This document shows positions 10,001 to 17,375 of a stretch of DNA of 64,000 nucleotides, in pieces. Position 1 is the first letter of the stretch, and each line of letters starts with the position of its first letter. The stretch is from positions 15,001 through 79,000 of the forward strand of contig JAJGOT010001054.1 of assembly GCA_022457155.1 (NCBI GenBank). The letters are read 5' to 3'. The notes under the pieces are model-generated. The model did not search any database. It was not told the origin of the DNA and worked only from the letters and a program-made list of their open reading frames with translations. This DNA is from Cladopsammia gracilis. Its lineage: Eukaryota > Cnidaria > Anthozoa > Scleractinia > Dendrophylliidae. A program made the translations under genes and the position numbers.

Positions 10001-12809
10001 GTAAGTCAGTTGAAATCTGTGGCTTCTCACGCAACATGGCAAAAAATTGGGTGATATTTGCCTCTAATTTTTGATTCCAGTAATTTGGTTATTATTCTAT
10101 CTGGAAACGTTAAAATATTTTAATAACTAAAAAAAAAGTCCCGTCTTTTTGACCTTGAAGTGGCCAATGTCAAGTAAAGGCTTATATGAAGTTCAACCGC
10201 GCGGTCATCGCTTTCAGCGGTATAACTCATTTTAATAGGCGTAATGCCAACATCCACCCTCGGTTTTGAAGAGACTGGAATCTAGTGAACATTTTGGTGG
10301 GAAATATGGTTTAGTTGGAGCGAAATAAATCCCGTCATTTTGCCATTTTTTCAGTGCACTATGCTTCGACTGAGCCAATTTTGGCTTCTATTAGTCTGTA
10401 TCTATTCGCATGCTTTTCTGTCAGTGCATGGCCTGGCAATTTATGAATTGTTTTTCGGAAATCCACACTCGGATTCCAATAATATGGTTATTATTCTATC
10501 TAGAAACGTTAAAATATTTTAAAAACTTTAAAAAAAGTACCGTCATTTTGACCTTGAAGTGAGCAATTTCGTGTACACCTAATAGGCCATTTGCACGATG
10601 GCGTCATTTGACTACAACTACCAGAATTCATTTCGTTTTTCCTTTCTTATTTAAATTTTGTAATCCCAGTGCGGTTTAAATAACAATAGCCCTAATTTGC
10701 ACTACAAAACAAAAAACTGAAGGATTCTGGTAGTTGTAGTCATATGACGTCATCGTGCAAATGGCCTATTCAATAAAGGTTGCTTTGGCAGTTGGTCATT
10801 GGTAATTGGGATTTGGCATTTAGCATACGGAACACAATGCAATGCGTCGCTTGAGTGACCGCCAAATAATAGCTTCCCAAAGCCCAATTACCAATGACCA
10901 AAGCAACCTTTATAGGTATAAAGGCTTGTATGGAGTTCGACCACGCGGTCATCGCTTTAAGCGTTCTAACTCATTTTAACAGGCGCAATGTCAACATTTC
11001 GGTGAGAAATTTGCTTTGGTTCGAGCGAAAAAACCTCATTTTGCACTTTTCAGCCGGAAAGATTTCCGTTTAACCCCAACATTAGTTATGCATACAGTTC
11101 TTAAAACTAAAACAAAAGCCAAAACAATAGAAATCCAAAAGCAAAACAATAGCGCATACATACATAATTATGAGCAACAGTTCATTTTGGTAACGCGCAC
11201 GCCCGGAGCAAATGTCTCGTCTGAGGGATAAATATTTTGGAATGACTCGAGAAAATTCAAGAAGACGTTTTAATTTTCTAAAAAAATAATCCCATACACG
11301 GAATTCTCAAAGATTCAAGTCAGGACATGTTTATTACATCTCAAAAGTTCTGAAATAATTTGAGGATTAGGATTTGAGCATAAATTTTTGCGCATCAATG
11401 GACTCGGCTATCAAAATGCAACGGATCGGCGGATTTGCATATGGTCTTATTCAGTCTATTCACATCTACGCTGAAAATAGTGATTTTATGCAACATGACG
11501 GCAGGTGGAAGAGGGCGGCAAAATCTTATGTGATCAGCGTTGCAGTAATTATGTTTAACAAAATTTCCTTTTGACTTTACTTTCCTCTCATTGTTCATGT
11601 AGTGAACGATCAGAGTCCAGCAAGGTTACCTGGGGATTGCGTGAAAACACGTCAGAAATTACCCGATACGCTGGTCACACAAGAACGTTTCACCTCCTGC
11701 TAGCTGCATTCTGCAAGCCCGTTCGAAGACATCAAAACAAAGTCAAAGCTATTAAACTGTACGGCTATTAACTCAAAGCTATGAAACTATAAGGCTATTA
11801 ACTCAAAGCTATAAAACTGCTAACAAGGAATCAGAGAATTAACTCTGCGTGAAAATTATAGTGCTAAGGTAAATCCATAGATTTCCCTGTACTGAGCGTT
11901 AGCCCTAGTAAGGAAATGAGCAACCACACGAGGGAAAGAAAAAAATCTTTGACCTCGGTGGGTTTTGAACCCACAACCTCCGGATTAGATCTTCCGTCGC
12001 TCTACCGCTTGAGCCACGAGGCCGTACGGGAGCAGATCGTGGGTAATTAGGCCCGGTTCAAACGTCGAACTTCACATGTGCCGAATCTAATGCAAATGAG
12101 CAAGAACAATAGATTTTTCTCATTTGCATTAGGTTCGGCACATGTGAAGTTCGACGTTTGAAGCGGACCTAATAAGGTGGTAATTCGTGGCAATGAGATT
12201 GTGAAGGGTACAAATAAATGTTGAGCCACGTAGCACTGGTGATACAAACAAGGAATCAGAGAATTAACTCTGTGTGAAAATATAGTGCTAAGGTAAACCC
12301 ATAGATTTCCCTGTATAGTAAGGAAATGAGGGACCATACGAGGGAAAGAAAAAAACTTTGACCTCGGTGGGATTCGAACCCACGACCTCCGGATTAGATC
12401 TTCCGTCGCTCTACCGCTTGAGCCACGAGGCCGTACGGGAGCAGATCGTGGGTAATAAGGTGGTAATTCGTGGCAATGAGAATGTGAAGGGTACAAATAA
12501 ATGTTGAGCCACGTAGCACTGGTGATACAAACAAGGAATCAGAGAATTAACTCTGTGTGAAAACAATGTGAAAAATTTTCATACAGAGTTAATTCTCTGA
12601 TTCCTTGTTTGTATCACCAGTGCTACGTGGCTCAACATATATTAAACTGCTAGTTTGTGTGGTTACCTTCTAAAAGCCTGTAGATTTTCGTTAAGTGTAA
12701 CATCATCATCGGCTCCACTGGAATAGTACTCAAATGTATTCTTGTCCAAGTGTGCAGCAGCGTATTTCTCCAGATCATTAATTGTCGTAGGCTCTGTAAA
12801 GTTTGCCAT
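1028..12809 (-). CDS. HAO1-like: 2-hydroxyacid oxidase, copy A (six exons, 365 aa)
   Basis: FMN-dependent (S)-2-hydroxyacid oxidase of the glycolate oxidase / HAO family, expected to oxidise 2-hydroxy acids to 2-oxo acids with release of H2O2 in peroxisomes. Exons in coding order are 12667-12809, 4414-4565, 3763-4268, 3507-3668, 2128-2197 and 1028-1092. All introns are GT-AG and phases join without a break; total 1098 bp including TAA. Visible family features: the N-terminal substrate Tyr (Y28, in EYYSSG), the FMN-binding loop SPTAF (80-84), D162, K232 in IVKG, the catalytic pair H256 and R259 in SNHGGR, and the FMN-phosphate motifs DGGVR (288-292) and GRP (311-313). The protein ends SHL, which fits the PTS1 consensus. 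Unusual: the active-site Tyr of the family (QLY in plants and mammals) is Glu134. Length matches human HAO1 (370 aa). The start is the only ATG that gives the conserved helix [16 protein letters not shown]. Confidence 0.93.
2128..2197 (-). CDS. HAO1-like: HAO-A exon 5
   Basis: 70-bp exon coding [18 protein letters not shown] and AMALA, the conserved C-terminal helix of the TIM barrel. Too short to stand out as an open frame; found by homology and by its CAG acceptor and GT donor. Confidence 0.92.
2843..3036. repeat. GAT/GAC trinucleotide microsatellite
   Basis: About 190 bp of GAT with a central GAC run, in intron 4 of HAO-A. It opens several frames on both strands (poly-Asp, poly-Met, poly-His, poly-Ile), which are artefacts of the three-base period. 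Confidence 0.95.
3507..3668 (-). CDS. HAO1-like: HAO-A exon 4
   Basis: 54 codons, residues 268-321, phase 0 at both ends. Contains DGGVRLGTD and VFVGRP, which hold the FMN phosphate. By eye it differs from HAO-C exon 4 at only about 3 of 162 bases. Confidence 0.95.
3763..4268 (-). CDS. HAO1-like: HAO-A exon 3
   Basis: 168 codons carrying most of the active site: F112 (Trp in plant enzymes), E134 in place of the family Tyr, D162, H169 where the family usually has Arg, K232, H256 and R259. The stretch 163-225 corresponds to the mobile lid loop over the active site and differs strongly from copies B and C. Confidence 0.95.
4414..4565 (-). CDS. HAO1-like: HAO-A exon 2
   Basis: Codes residues 49-98 with split codons at both ends (phases 2 and 1). 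It includes [10 protein letters not shown] and the FMN-binding SPTAF loop followed by MAHPDGE, both hallmarks of the family. Confidence 0.95.
4679..4780 (+). repeat. left half of an interrupted dispersed repeat
   Basis: Matches 15724-15800 closely (starting TCTGTTAGTGCAGAGGTTGC and running to GGCGGATTTTGCCC). It is cut by the element at 4781-9825 and resumes at about 9826. Confidence 0.7.
5950..6110. repeat. head-to-head nested ends inside the 4.5-kb element
   Basis: A right-end array (TTACATTTGTGGTCAATC type, to 6030) is followed within a few bases by a left-end array from 6034. This is what insertion of one element next to another, or an internal inversion, would leave. Confidence 0.65.
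6172..6828 (+). CDS. uncharacterised transposon-borne open frame (about 200 aa)
   Basis: Open from just after a TAA at 6169 to TGA at 6826-6828. There is no in-frame ATG near the beginning, so it is either an internal or last exon or has lost its start. The product is basic, non-repetitive and protein-like, with an early helical stretch ([18 protein letters not shown]), a His-rich turn ([14 protein letters not shown]), a Cys-containing centre and a C-terminal basic strand region ([12 protein letters not shown]). I recognise no family. It lies wholly inside the inverted termini of the 4.5-kb element, so it may be the element's own protein or captured host sequence. Confidence 0.45.
   Translation: MKKSKKQDGGSDEPDQVEIISGIKRALSGQKSAFERRISNVHKLRDLDQTFKELEKVAEAVVNGKYGPLRNRHQHEISHVYPMLERTMIRAKNGIFRRLCPRMSKIHPWMVCFDVPMPQEVFHLLHKGIVNRTCYGVYVLEEPGSVTITFSNMRRLCALFNKFEDCQTFTKELGAEKGVVKLIVEDRKNGIIRYKFKEETLQLNFNYGYWNAFGIIQH
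7950..8420 (+). mobile_element. LINE 3' end (CR1/L2-like) with ATTGT tail
   Basis: A broken frame reads [15 protein letters not shown], then a block ending in a frame-shifted [12 protein letters not shown], the usual C-terminus of CR1/L2-type reverse transcriptase polyproteins. An AT-rich 3' UTR follows and ends in AATAAAG plus a short ATTGT tandem (8400-8420), the typical microsatellite tail of these elements. Confidence 0.75.
9826..9965 (+). repeat. right half of the interrupted dispersed repeat
   Basis: Continues the repeat begun at 4679: GCCCGAATTTC, then AGAGATATG, then ATATAGTTTGGATCTTGGAT, matching 15797-15910. Confidence 0.65.
10581..10770. mobile_element. 190-bp foldback MITE
   Basis: Arms of about 47 bp: TAGGCCATTTGCACGATG.. 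and its complement ..CATCGTGCAAATGGCCTA, with CTACAACTACCAGAATTC and GGATTCTGGTAGTTGTAG inside. It has no coding capacity. Confidence 0.85.
10774..10915. mobile_element. small foldback repeat adjoining the MITE
   Basis: AAAGGTTGCTTTGG..GGTCATTGGTAATTGGG is repeated in inverted form as CCCAATTACCAATGACC..AAAGCAACCTTTATA. The total is about 140 bp, butted against the preceding element. Confidence 0.75.
11376..11480 (+). repeat. dispersed repeat copy 1 (CAACGGATCGGCGGATTTGC family)
   Basis: Near-identical blocks occur at 14752-14865 and, shortened, at 16573-16645. The 5' neighbour at 11255-11375 (TTCAAGTCAGGACATGTTTA) also matches 16500-16570, so the unit is longer than 200 bp. Confidence 0.7.
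11951..12023 (-). tRNA. tRNA-like gene, copy 1 (Arg-UCU or CUA; 8-nt anticodon loop)
   Basis: Folds as a cloverleaf: acceptor GGCCUCG/CGAGGUC (7 bp, one G-U), D arm GCUC/GAGC, T arm GUGGG/CCCAC. The anticodon stem is four pairs (CGGA/UCCG) around an 8-nt loop AGAUCUAA. Reading UCU gives Arg and resembles metazoan tRNA-Arg; the usual U33 rule would give CUA. A T7 run just downstream could end Pol III transcription. In copy 1 the T loop has UUCAAAA instead of UUCGAAU, so it may be a decayed copy. Confidence 0.55.
12048..12171. mobile_element. 124-bp foldback MITE with visible empty site
   Basis: Two arms of 53 bp (TAGGCCCGGTTC.. and ..GCGGACCTA) with about 3 mismatches around an 18-nt loop. 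The second repeat unit (about 12450) lacks it and reads GGGTAATAAGG, so the insertion point is exact. A relic half-copy lies at 27165-27220. Confidence 0.9.
12360..12432 (-). tRNA. tRNA-like gene, copy 2 (Arg-UCU or CUA; 8-nt anticodon loop)
   Basis: The same cloverleaf as copy 1, but with a canonical T loop (GUGGGUUCGAAUCCCAC), so the better candidate for a working gene. The 8-nt loop AGAUCUAA and the T7 terminator are also present. Discriminator base A. Confidence 0.6.
12505..12645. repeat. inverted repeat closing the tRNA repeat cassette
   Basis: GTTGAGCCACGTAGCACTGG..AACTCTGTGTGAAAA (12505-12562) faces its own complement at 12568-12640, leaving a tight hairpin immediately downstream (on the minus strand) of HAO-A exon 1. 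Confidence 0.8.
12667..12809 (-). CDS. HAO1-like: HAO-A exon 1
   Basis: Starts [20 protein letters not shown] and ends NENLQAFR with a split Arg codon (AG|A). Y28 is the family substrate tyrosine. It is separated from exon 2 by 8.1 kb of repeats, so linkage rests on phase, order and the same layout in copies B and C. Confidence 0.9.
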
Positions 12810-12896
12810 GCTCCAAATGGATGAAATACACTAGACTGCTAGCACTCGCTCTGTGGATAAAGTCGAGCGGGCGAGAATCACGCGATCAGCGATCGA

Positions 12897-13175
12897 CCGA
12901 AATACGAGCCGAGCCGGGTGGAGGGGCGGGGGGGCGGGGAGGGGGAATTGACGAGAGGTACTTTCCAGAGAGGTACCCTCCGAGAGGTACCCTCCAGTAT
13001 CGCCGAGCTTGTTTCTGTGTTTGGCTCACCCGCTCGTCTGACTGAAAAGGGACAAATACGAGCCGAGCAGGAGGAGGGAGTGGGGAGGGAGTACTTTCGC
13101 TCGCTCCAGTCTCGCCGACCTTGTTTTTGTGTTTAGCTCGCCCGCTCGTCTGACTGAAAAGGGACAAATAGGAGT
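12897..13175. repeat. GC-rich two-unit tandem repeat upstream of HAO-A
   Basis: The unit runs from AAATACGAGCCGAGC to CGTCTGACTGAAAAGGGACA and occurs twice (about 12897-13055 and 13054-13172) with purine-rich variable middles and AGGTACCCTCC repeats. It lies 90-360 bp upstream of the HAO-A start codon, so it may be promoter sequence or an insertion in it. Confidence 0.65.
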
Positions 13176-13439
13176 CTGGTAATACACTGGAATACACCTG
13201 ATTAAACAAGAACCGGTAACGGTGTCTGCTCTTGTAGGCTTCTGACTACCGTAACGATAAGTCCGACATTCGCGTGGCATATCCCTGTCGTTACTGTTTT
13301 GAAGGAGACACGAGGAAGTCACATGGTAAACGAAAATGGCGGAAGCATATTGTGGTTTGTTAGCATAAATTGTAAACACGATCATCCTGTTCCAACGTAT
13401 TTCGGTCGAGTGCATCCTAACGGAACTTCTGTAGATGCC

Positions 13440-14195
13440 CGGGGGTGTGCCGTTGTGAAGGGTATGGTTTTAAGGCAGTTTAGTCTGGGATAGGTTCCCG
13501 GGGGGGACTCCCATATAAAAATGACAGGGGTGCTCGTCGGAAATGTTCGAAAAAAAAAACCCTAAAAGGTACCAGAATCTCGGTTGATGGGCGTGGCTCA
13601 AAATAATTTTTACCCCTAAGAGGTACCAATTCTAAGGGACGGACCATTATTTTTGGATAATTTTCACATGCAAAAATTTTTTTATATGCGGCACCTGCTG
13701 CAAACAGTTTATTTGTGCCTCCGTCCAACTGCCATACTTCCAGCGATAATTCTAATGGTAGTCATTTTAGATTTTAGTACCCTGAGCGGTACCAATCTAC
13801 AAATTTTGACCCCTAAAAGGTACGACGAGCACCCCGTCATTTTTGTATCGGAGTCCCCCCCACCCCGAGATAGGGTATAGTAAACAGAGATTTTTGTTCT
13901 AGAATAGAGTATCATTTTCCGCCAAACTGATCAGTTGAGTGAAGAATTTAGTCCAGACAAGGTCTGGCAAATGGCATTTAAAAATCGGTACGGCGGGCAG
14001 TACGACATTTTTACTGATCCCTGTTAACTAATAACTGTGATAGTGAATGAGTTTCTGGAAAATAGCGAGTCTGGAATAGGTCTAGGATAGGGTAGGTTTT
14101 TTCAGTGTTTAGTCGATAATAGGGTTGCAAAATGCAGCTAAAATAGTCTAGTATAGGTTGGGGGTCTCAGAGTCCCAGCGGCACACCCCCACCCA
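13440..14195. mobile_element. foldback element, motif AGTCTGGGATAGG, split by a related element
   Basis: The left end GGGGGTGTGCCGTTGTG faces the right end CAGCGGCACACCCCCACCC. Internal motif variants: TAGTCTGGGATAGG (about 13480), AGTCTGGAATAGGTCTAGGATAGGG (14052 on, two in a row) and TAGTCTAGTATAGG (about 14142). The element at 13498-13866 lies inside it. Confidence 0.6.
13498..13866. mobile_element. 369-bp foldback element, motif CCCCTAAAAGGTACC
   Basis: The left arm CCCGGGGGGGACTCCCATAT..GGGTGCTCGTCGG is mirrored at 13825-13866. CCTAAAAGGTACC, CCCTAAGAGGTACC, CCCTGAGCGGTACC and CCCTAAAAGGTACG recur inside. It has no coding capacity. Confidence 0.85.
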
Positions 14196-14379
14196 AAAAT
14201 TTGCAGAGTACCCTCTCCCCCGTGTGTAGATTAGAAACCCAGAAAATAGGCACAAGCTGAACTTTTCCCCGAAACCAACGTCGATTTACCCGGGTCTTTC
14301 CTTCTTCGCACAACCTCGTTCCCAGCGCTTTTCCCTTCGAGAGAGGGGCGGCGGAGAAAGGCCCTGCGAACGAGGTTGC

Positions 14380-14640
14380 TTCTTCGCAAGAGAGACAATG
14401 GCGAAGAAGTGAAAGTTGCCTTGTCTGGAGGTTGAGGCATGTCAAGAACAGCAGTGACTATCTCCGTACTAGGCTTGAGTCCCTCCGGGGTAAGGATGTG
14501 CCCCATGAAAGGTGCGTGCGGTGGACATTTTCAACTTGATTTTGACGGCGTTGAGTTTAAGGTTACCCTGGGAGAGACGATTCAGCAAGTATGGTGCGTT
14601 CATGGTCTGATTTCCCTGACACGTCTTTAGGATTGATAAC
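14380..14640 (-). pseudogene. Ty3/gypsy reverse transcriptase fragment
   Basis: One frame reads GNLKLNAVKIKLKMST; after a one-base shift the next reads APFMGHILTPEGLKPSTE, then IVTAVLDMPQPPDKATF. This is the segment after the YxDD palm motif in gypsy-type Pol. It is broken by the frameshift and truncated at both ends. Confidence 0.75.
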
Positions 14641-14751
14641 TGGCTGACAAGGTCAAGGGTCCCGACATCATTGCCTTCTTTCAGATGTTTGCCAACAGCA
14701 GAAGATCTATGCTCGGCAATGCGTTGGATAAAGTCGTTGGATAAAGTCGAG

Positions 14752-14865
14752 CGCATCAATGGAAATCAATAGACTCGGCTATCAAAATGCAACGGATCGG
14801 CGGATTTGCATATGGTCTTATTCAGTCTATTCACCGCCCTCTACACTGTAAATAGTGATTTTATA
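14752..14865 (+). repeat. dispersed repeat copy 2 (CAACGGATCGGCGGATTTGC family)
   Basis: Matches 11390-11495 nearly base for base over its core. I see nothing recognisable between here and 15640 apart from AT-rich sequence. Confidence 0.7.
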
Positions 14866-15639
14866 TGGTCGGCCTTTTGTTTCAAATTTAAGACACGATA
14901 TACGTGAGGTTTATTGCCACGTATAGTTGCGATTTTTCGTATTGTACGGGTTTTTATCCCATGGATAAAACGGTTTTCTACTCATGCGTCCGTTAAACGC
15001 AAACGTACGCTTAACAAACACGTGTACACGTGCGCCCTACAAAACCCAAATATATATGCGGCTAAACAAGTTTGTGTATATGCGTTCGTAAACACGTCGT
15101 TGTATAGGGAGCATCGAATTATACCGTCAGCTTTAAACTACTTCATGTACGAGAAAGGTGAAATGTAACTCTGAAGGAATCGAGCATGGTGGTGTCACAG
15201 TGATATGTGTTTCCCCTGAAAGATGGCAGCCACTGATATGTCTATATATTGTCCACAACTGTATCAAGTCTATCAACGGTTTGAGAGTATTTGACTTGGC
15301 GAAGATTTTGTATGCCGTGTATATTTCCCCCTCAAGCAGTTGTCTAGTGTTTATTCGCGTTTGATATTCATATATCATAAAACATATAAAGGATAGGCAT
15401 ATCACTATCAGTATTTTGGAGGGTATTTTATTCAGTGGATGGCATTAAAAAAATCCGCTCCTGATCAAGGGAAACACATATTAGTATCTCAGTCCTTCTA
15501 GTAATATTTGTTTCATCCCTCAAGCATTGTCTAGCTTTGACCGATTTATTCGTGTTTGATTTTCATATTAGAAGGTAACCACACGAACAAGCCTTACATT
15601 TTCAGCATTTTCATAGCTTTGACTTTGTTTTGATAACTG

Positions 15640-15712
15640 CCTTCGACTGCGCTTCGACTGCGCTTCGACTGCGCTTCGCCTGCGCTTCGACTGCGCTTCG
15701 ACTACGCTTGAG
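15640..15712 (+). repeat. 11/12-bp tandem repeat (CTTCGACTGCG)
   Basis: Six near-perfect copies of TTCGACTGCGC with single-base variants. It directly precedes the intact dispersed repeat at 15724. Confidence 0.9.
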
Positions 15713-15723
15713 AGTCCCTTATG

Positions 15724-15915
15724 TGTCTGTTAGTGCAGAGGTTGCTAGTGGTCCTCCTAAAATGAGTGGGGTGCATAGTTCTACCGATCGGCGGATTTTG
15801 CCCGAATTTCGGATTCAGAGATATGTGTATCCTATCATTTCAGGTTATCCTATCCTGAATTTTGGCTTCTGCATCTAATATAGTTCGGATCTTGGATGTT
15901 AATCCTTTACAGACC
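15724..15915 (+). repeat. uninterrupted copy of the dispersed repeat split at 4780/9826
   Basis: Shows the joined order of the two halves found 5 kb apart in HAO-A intron 1, so it serves as the empty-site reference for the element at 4781-9825. Confidence 0.75.
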
Positions 15916-15920
15916 TGGGC

Positions 15921-15981
15921 CGCTGGGTTAGCTTAACCACGCTTTAAACAGTGTTTAAAGCGTGGTTAAGCTAACCCAGCG
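15921..15981. repeat. perfect 61-bp palindrome
   Basis: 29-bp arms CGCTGGGTTAGC..CTTTAAAC and their exact complement around AGT. The perfect arms suggest a recent origin or continued function as a hairpin. I cannot assign it to a family. Confidence 0.95.
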
Positions 15982-16572
15982 TTAGCATCAATTTTGATTC
16001 CAGTTAAGGTGACTCGCTCGAAATGAAAAATGCGGTCATCTGTAACCTGGATGCAATTTCCCAACGGCAAACTTTTGGTCATAATGTCTTTGATTTCTAC
16101 TCTATTGCAATAATTATTGTTTTATCTCCTACTTGAATGAAACATGGATTTATAAATATGGGCCCATTTTCTTCGAAATAAATACAGGAGCCAAAATCTG
16201 GATTTGCGCAAACCCCTCATTTCATATTGAGGCCTCCCTAGAAAAGAATTGGTCCGTTTCATTTGGCTCAAAATTTGCAAATCGACTTTCTTTGATATAG
16301 TCCAGAATGTGGCCAAGTTACAAAAAAATCGTCGGAACAGAAATGCCGTCAACTTAGGAGCTTATTTCAAACCGAGGTGAAATAGATATTTATTGCGCCT
16401 AGATCGCAAGAGATCCCGTAAGTCAGCTGAACCCGTGGCTTCTCCCGCAATACTCGAGAAATTGAAGAAGACGGTTTAATTTTCTAAAAAATAATCCTAT
16501 ACACGGCATTCTCAAGGATTTAAGTCAGGATATGTTTATTACATTTCAAAAGTTCAGAAATAATTTGCGGAT

Positions 16573-16645
16573 TCGGATTTGAGCATAAATTTTTGCGCAT
16601 CAATGGACTCGGCTATCAAAATTCAACGGATCGACGGATTTGCCT
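16573..16645 (+). repeat. dispersed repeat copy 3 (shortened)
   Basis: GAGCATAAATTTTTGCGCAT and onward matches 11376-11447, but diverges after GGCGGATTTGC. The rest of 16646-17310 contains a C-rich homopolymer (16803-16820) and no recognisable gene. Confidence 0.65.
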
Positions 16646-17310
16646 TGTGTGTCGCTGGTTTTATGAGCTATGGTCGCTTTAAGAGAGTTTTCAACTATGA
16701 TGATTTCACTGGAAAAAATTGTTATTTTGGAAAAGTGGTCGCTCATACGAGAGGTGATCGCACATGTATACAGTGGGGGAGGGAAAGGAGCTCCGTCCAA
16801 CCACCCCCCCCCCCCACCTCCCCCTATCCCAATCCCTGAGCGCGAGAGCTTCCGCACAGGCTATCAAGGAGCAAGCTACATTGAAGTCCCCCGTAAACTG
16901 GGTAAACGGTGTAAATTGACCTCTAGATTATTATCTTTCTATCAAAACACTTTCCTTCTTTGAGCAGACCTTGCGTTTTTAAAAAAAGTTTGACTTAAAT
17001 ATCCCAAAAACGTCCCTTTGCCGGCGAAAACTACAATAGATGGATATCCCAATTTGTTTGCTTATAAAGTTATTACACCGTTAATTACCATTTGTATTGT
17101 AACATCATGCAAAACTAAATAGCCTTTAAAAGTTGAGTACATAATACTAATTAAATACGAACTTTTATCAAAATCCTAGTAGCTGTTGTCGTAATAATTA
17201 TTGTACACAGGAACAACAAATATTTTCGCTACAATTCCACAACGAAGCTATCCTACTACAAAGAGGACAAATTGTTGGTTGTTATAAAACGTGTTCAATG
17301 GAATGTGATC

Positions 17311-17375
17311 TCAGAGGTGACTGGGTTGATATTTCATCACTAAGGAAGGCGTGATGTCCTTTAAAGACGCACATC
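17311..17375 (-). CDS. HAO1-like: HAO-B exon 6 (terminal)
   Basis: [20 protein letters not shown] then TGA. MKYQ replaces the MRHP of copy A, but the Ser-His-Leu end is kept. Confidence 0.9.

Larger units (their letters stand above)
10070..11000. repeat. diverged direct repeats in HAO-A intron 1
   Basis: 10070-10250 shares two blocks with later sequence: GGTTATTATTCTATCT..AAACGTTAAAATATTTT recurs at 10485-10530, and the CGCGGTCATCGCTTT block at 10198-10250 recurs at 10944-11000. The spacing is explained by the foldback elements inserted between them. Confidence 0.65.
11823..12530. repeat. two-unit direct repeat carrying tRNA-like genes
   Basis: Units start AACAAGGAATCAGAGAATTA at 11823 and about 12248; each carries a TTTCCCTGTA block, one tRNA-like gene, GAGCAGATCGTGGGTAAT and a distal TGTTGAGCCACGTAGCACTG. 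The first unit is longer only because a 124-bp MITE sits in it. Confidence 0.8.

Noticed and set aside
12047..12496. 149-codon minus-strand frame
   Set aside because: Spans a MITE, a tRNA-like gene and repeat flanks, so it is not a gene.
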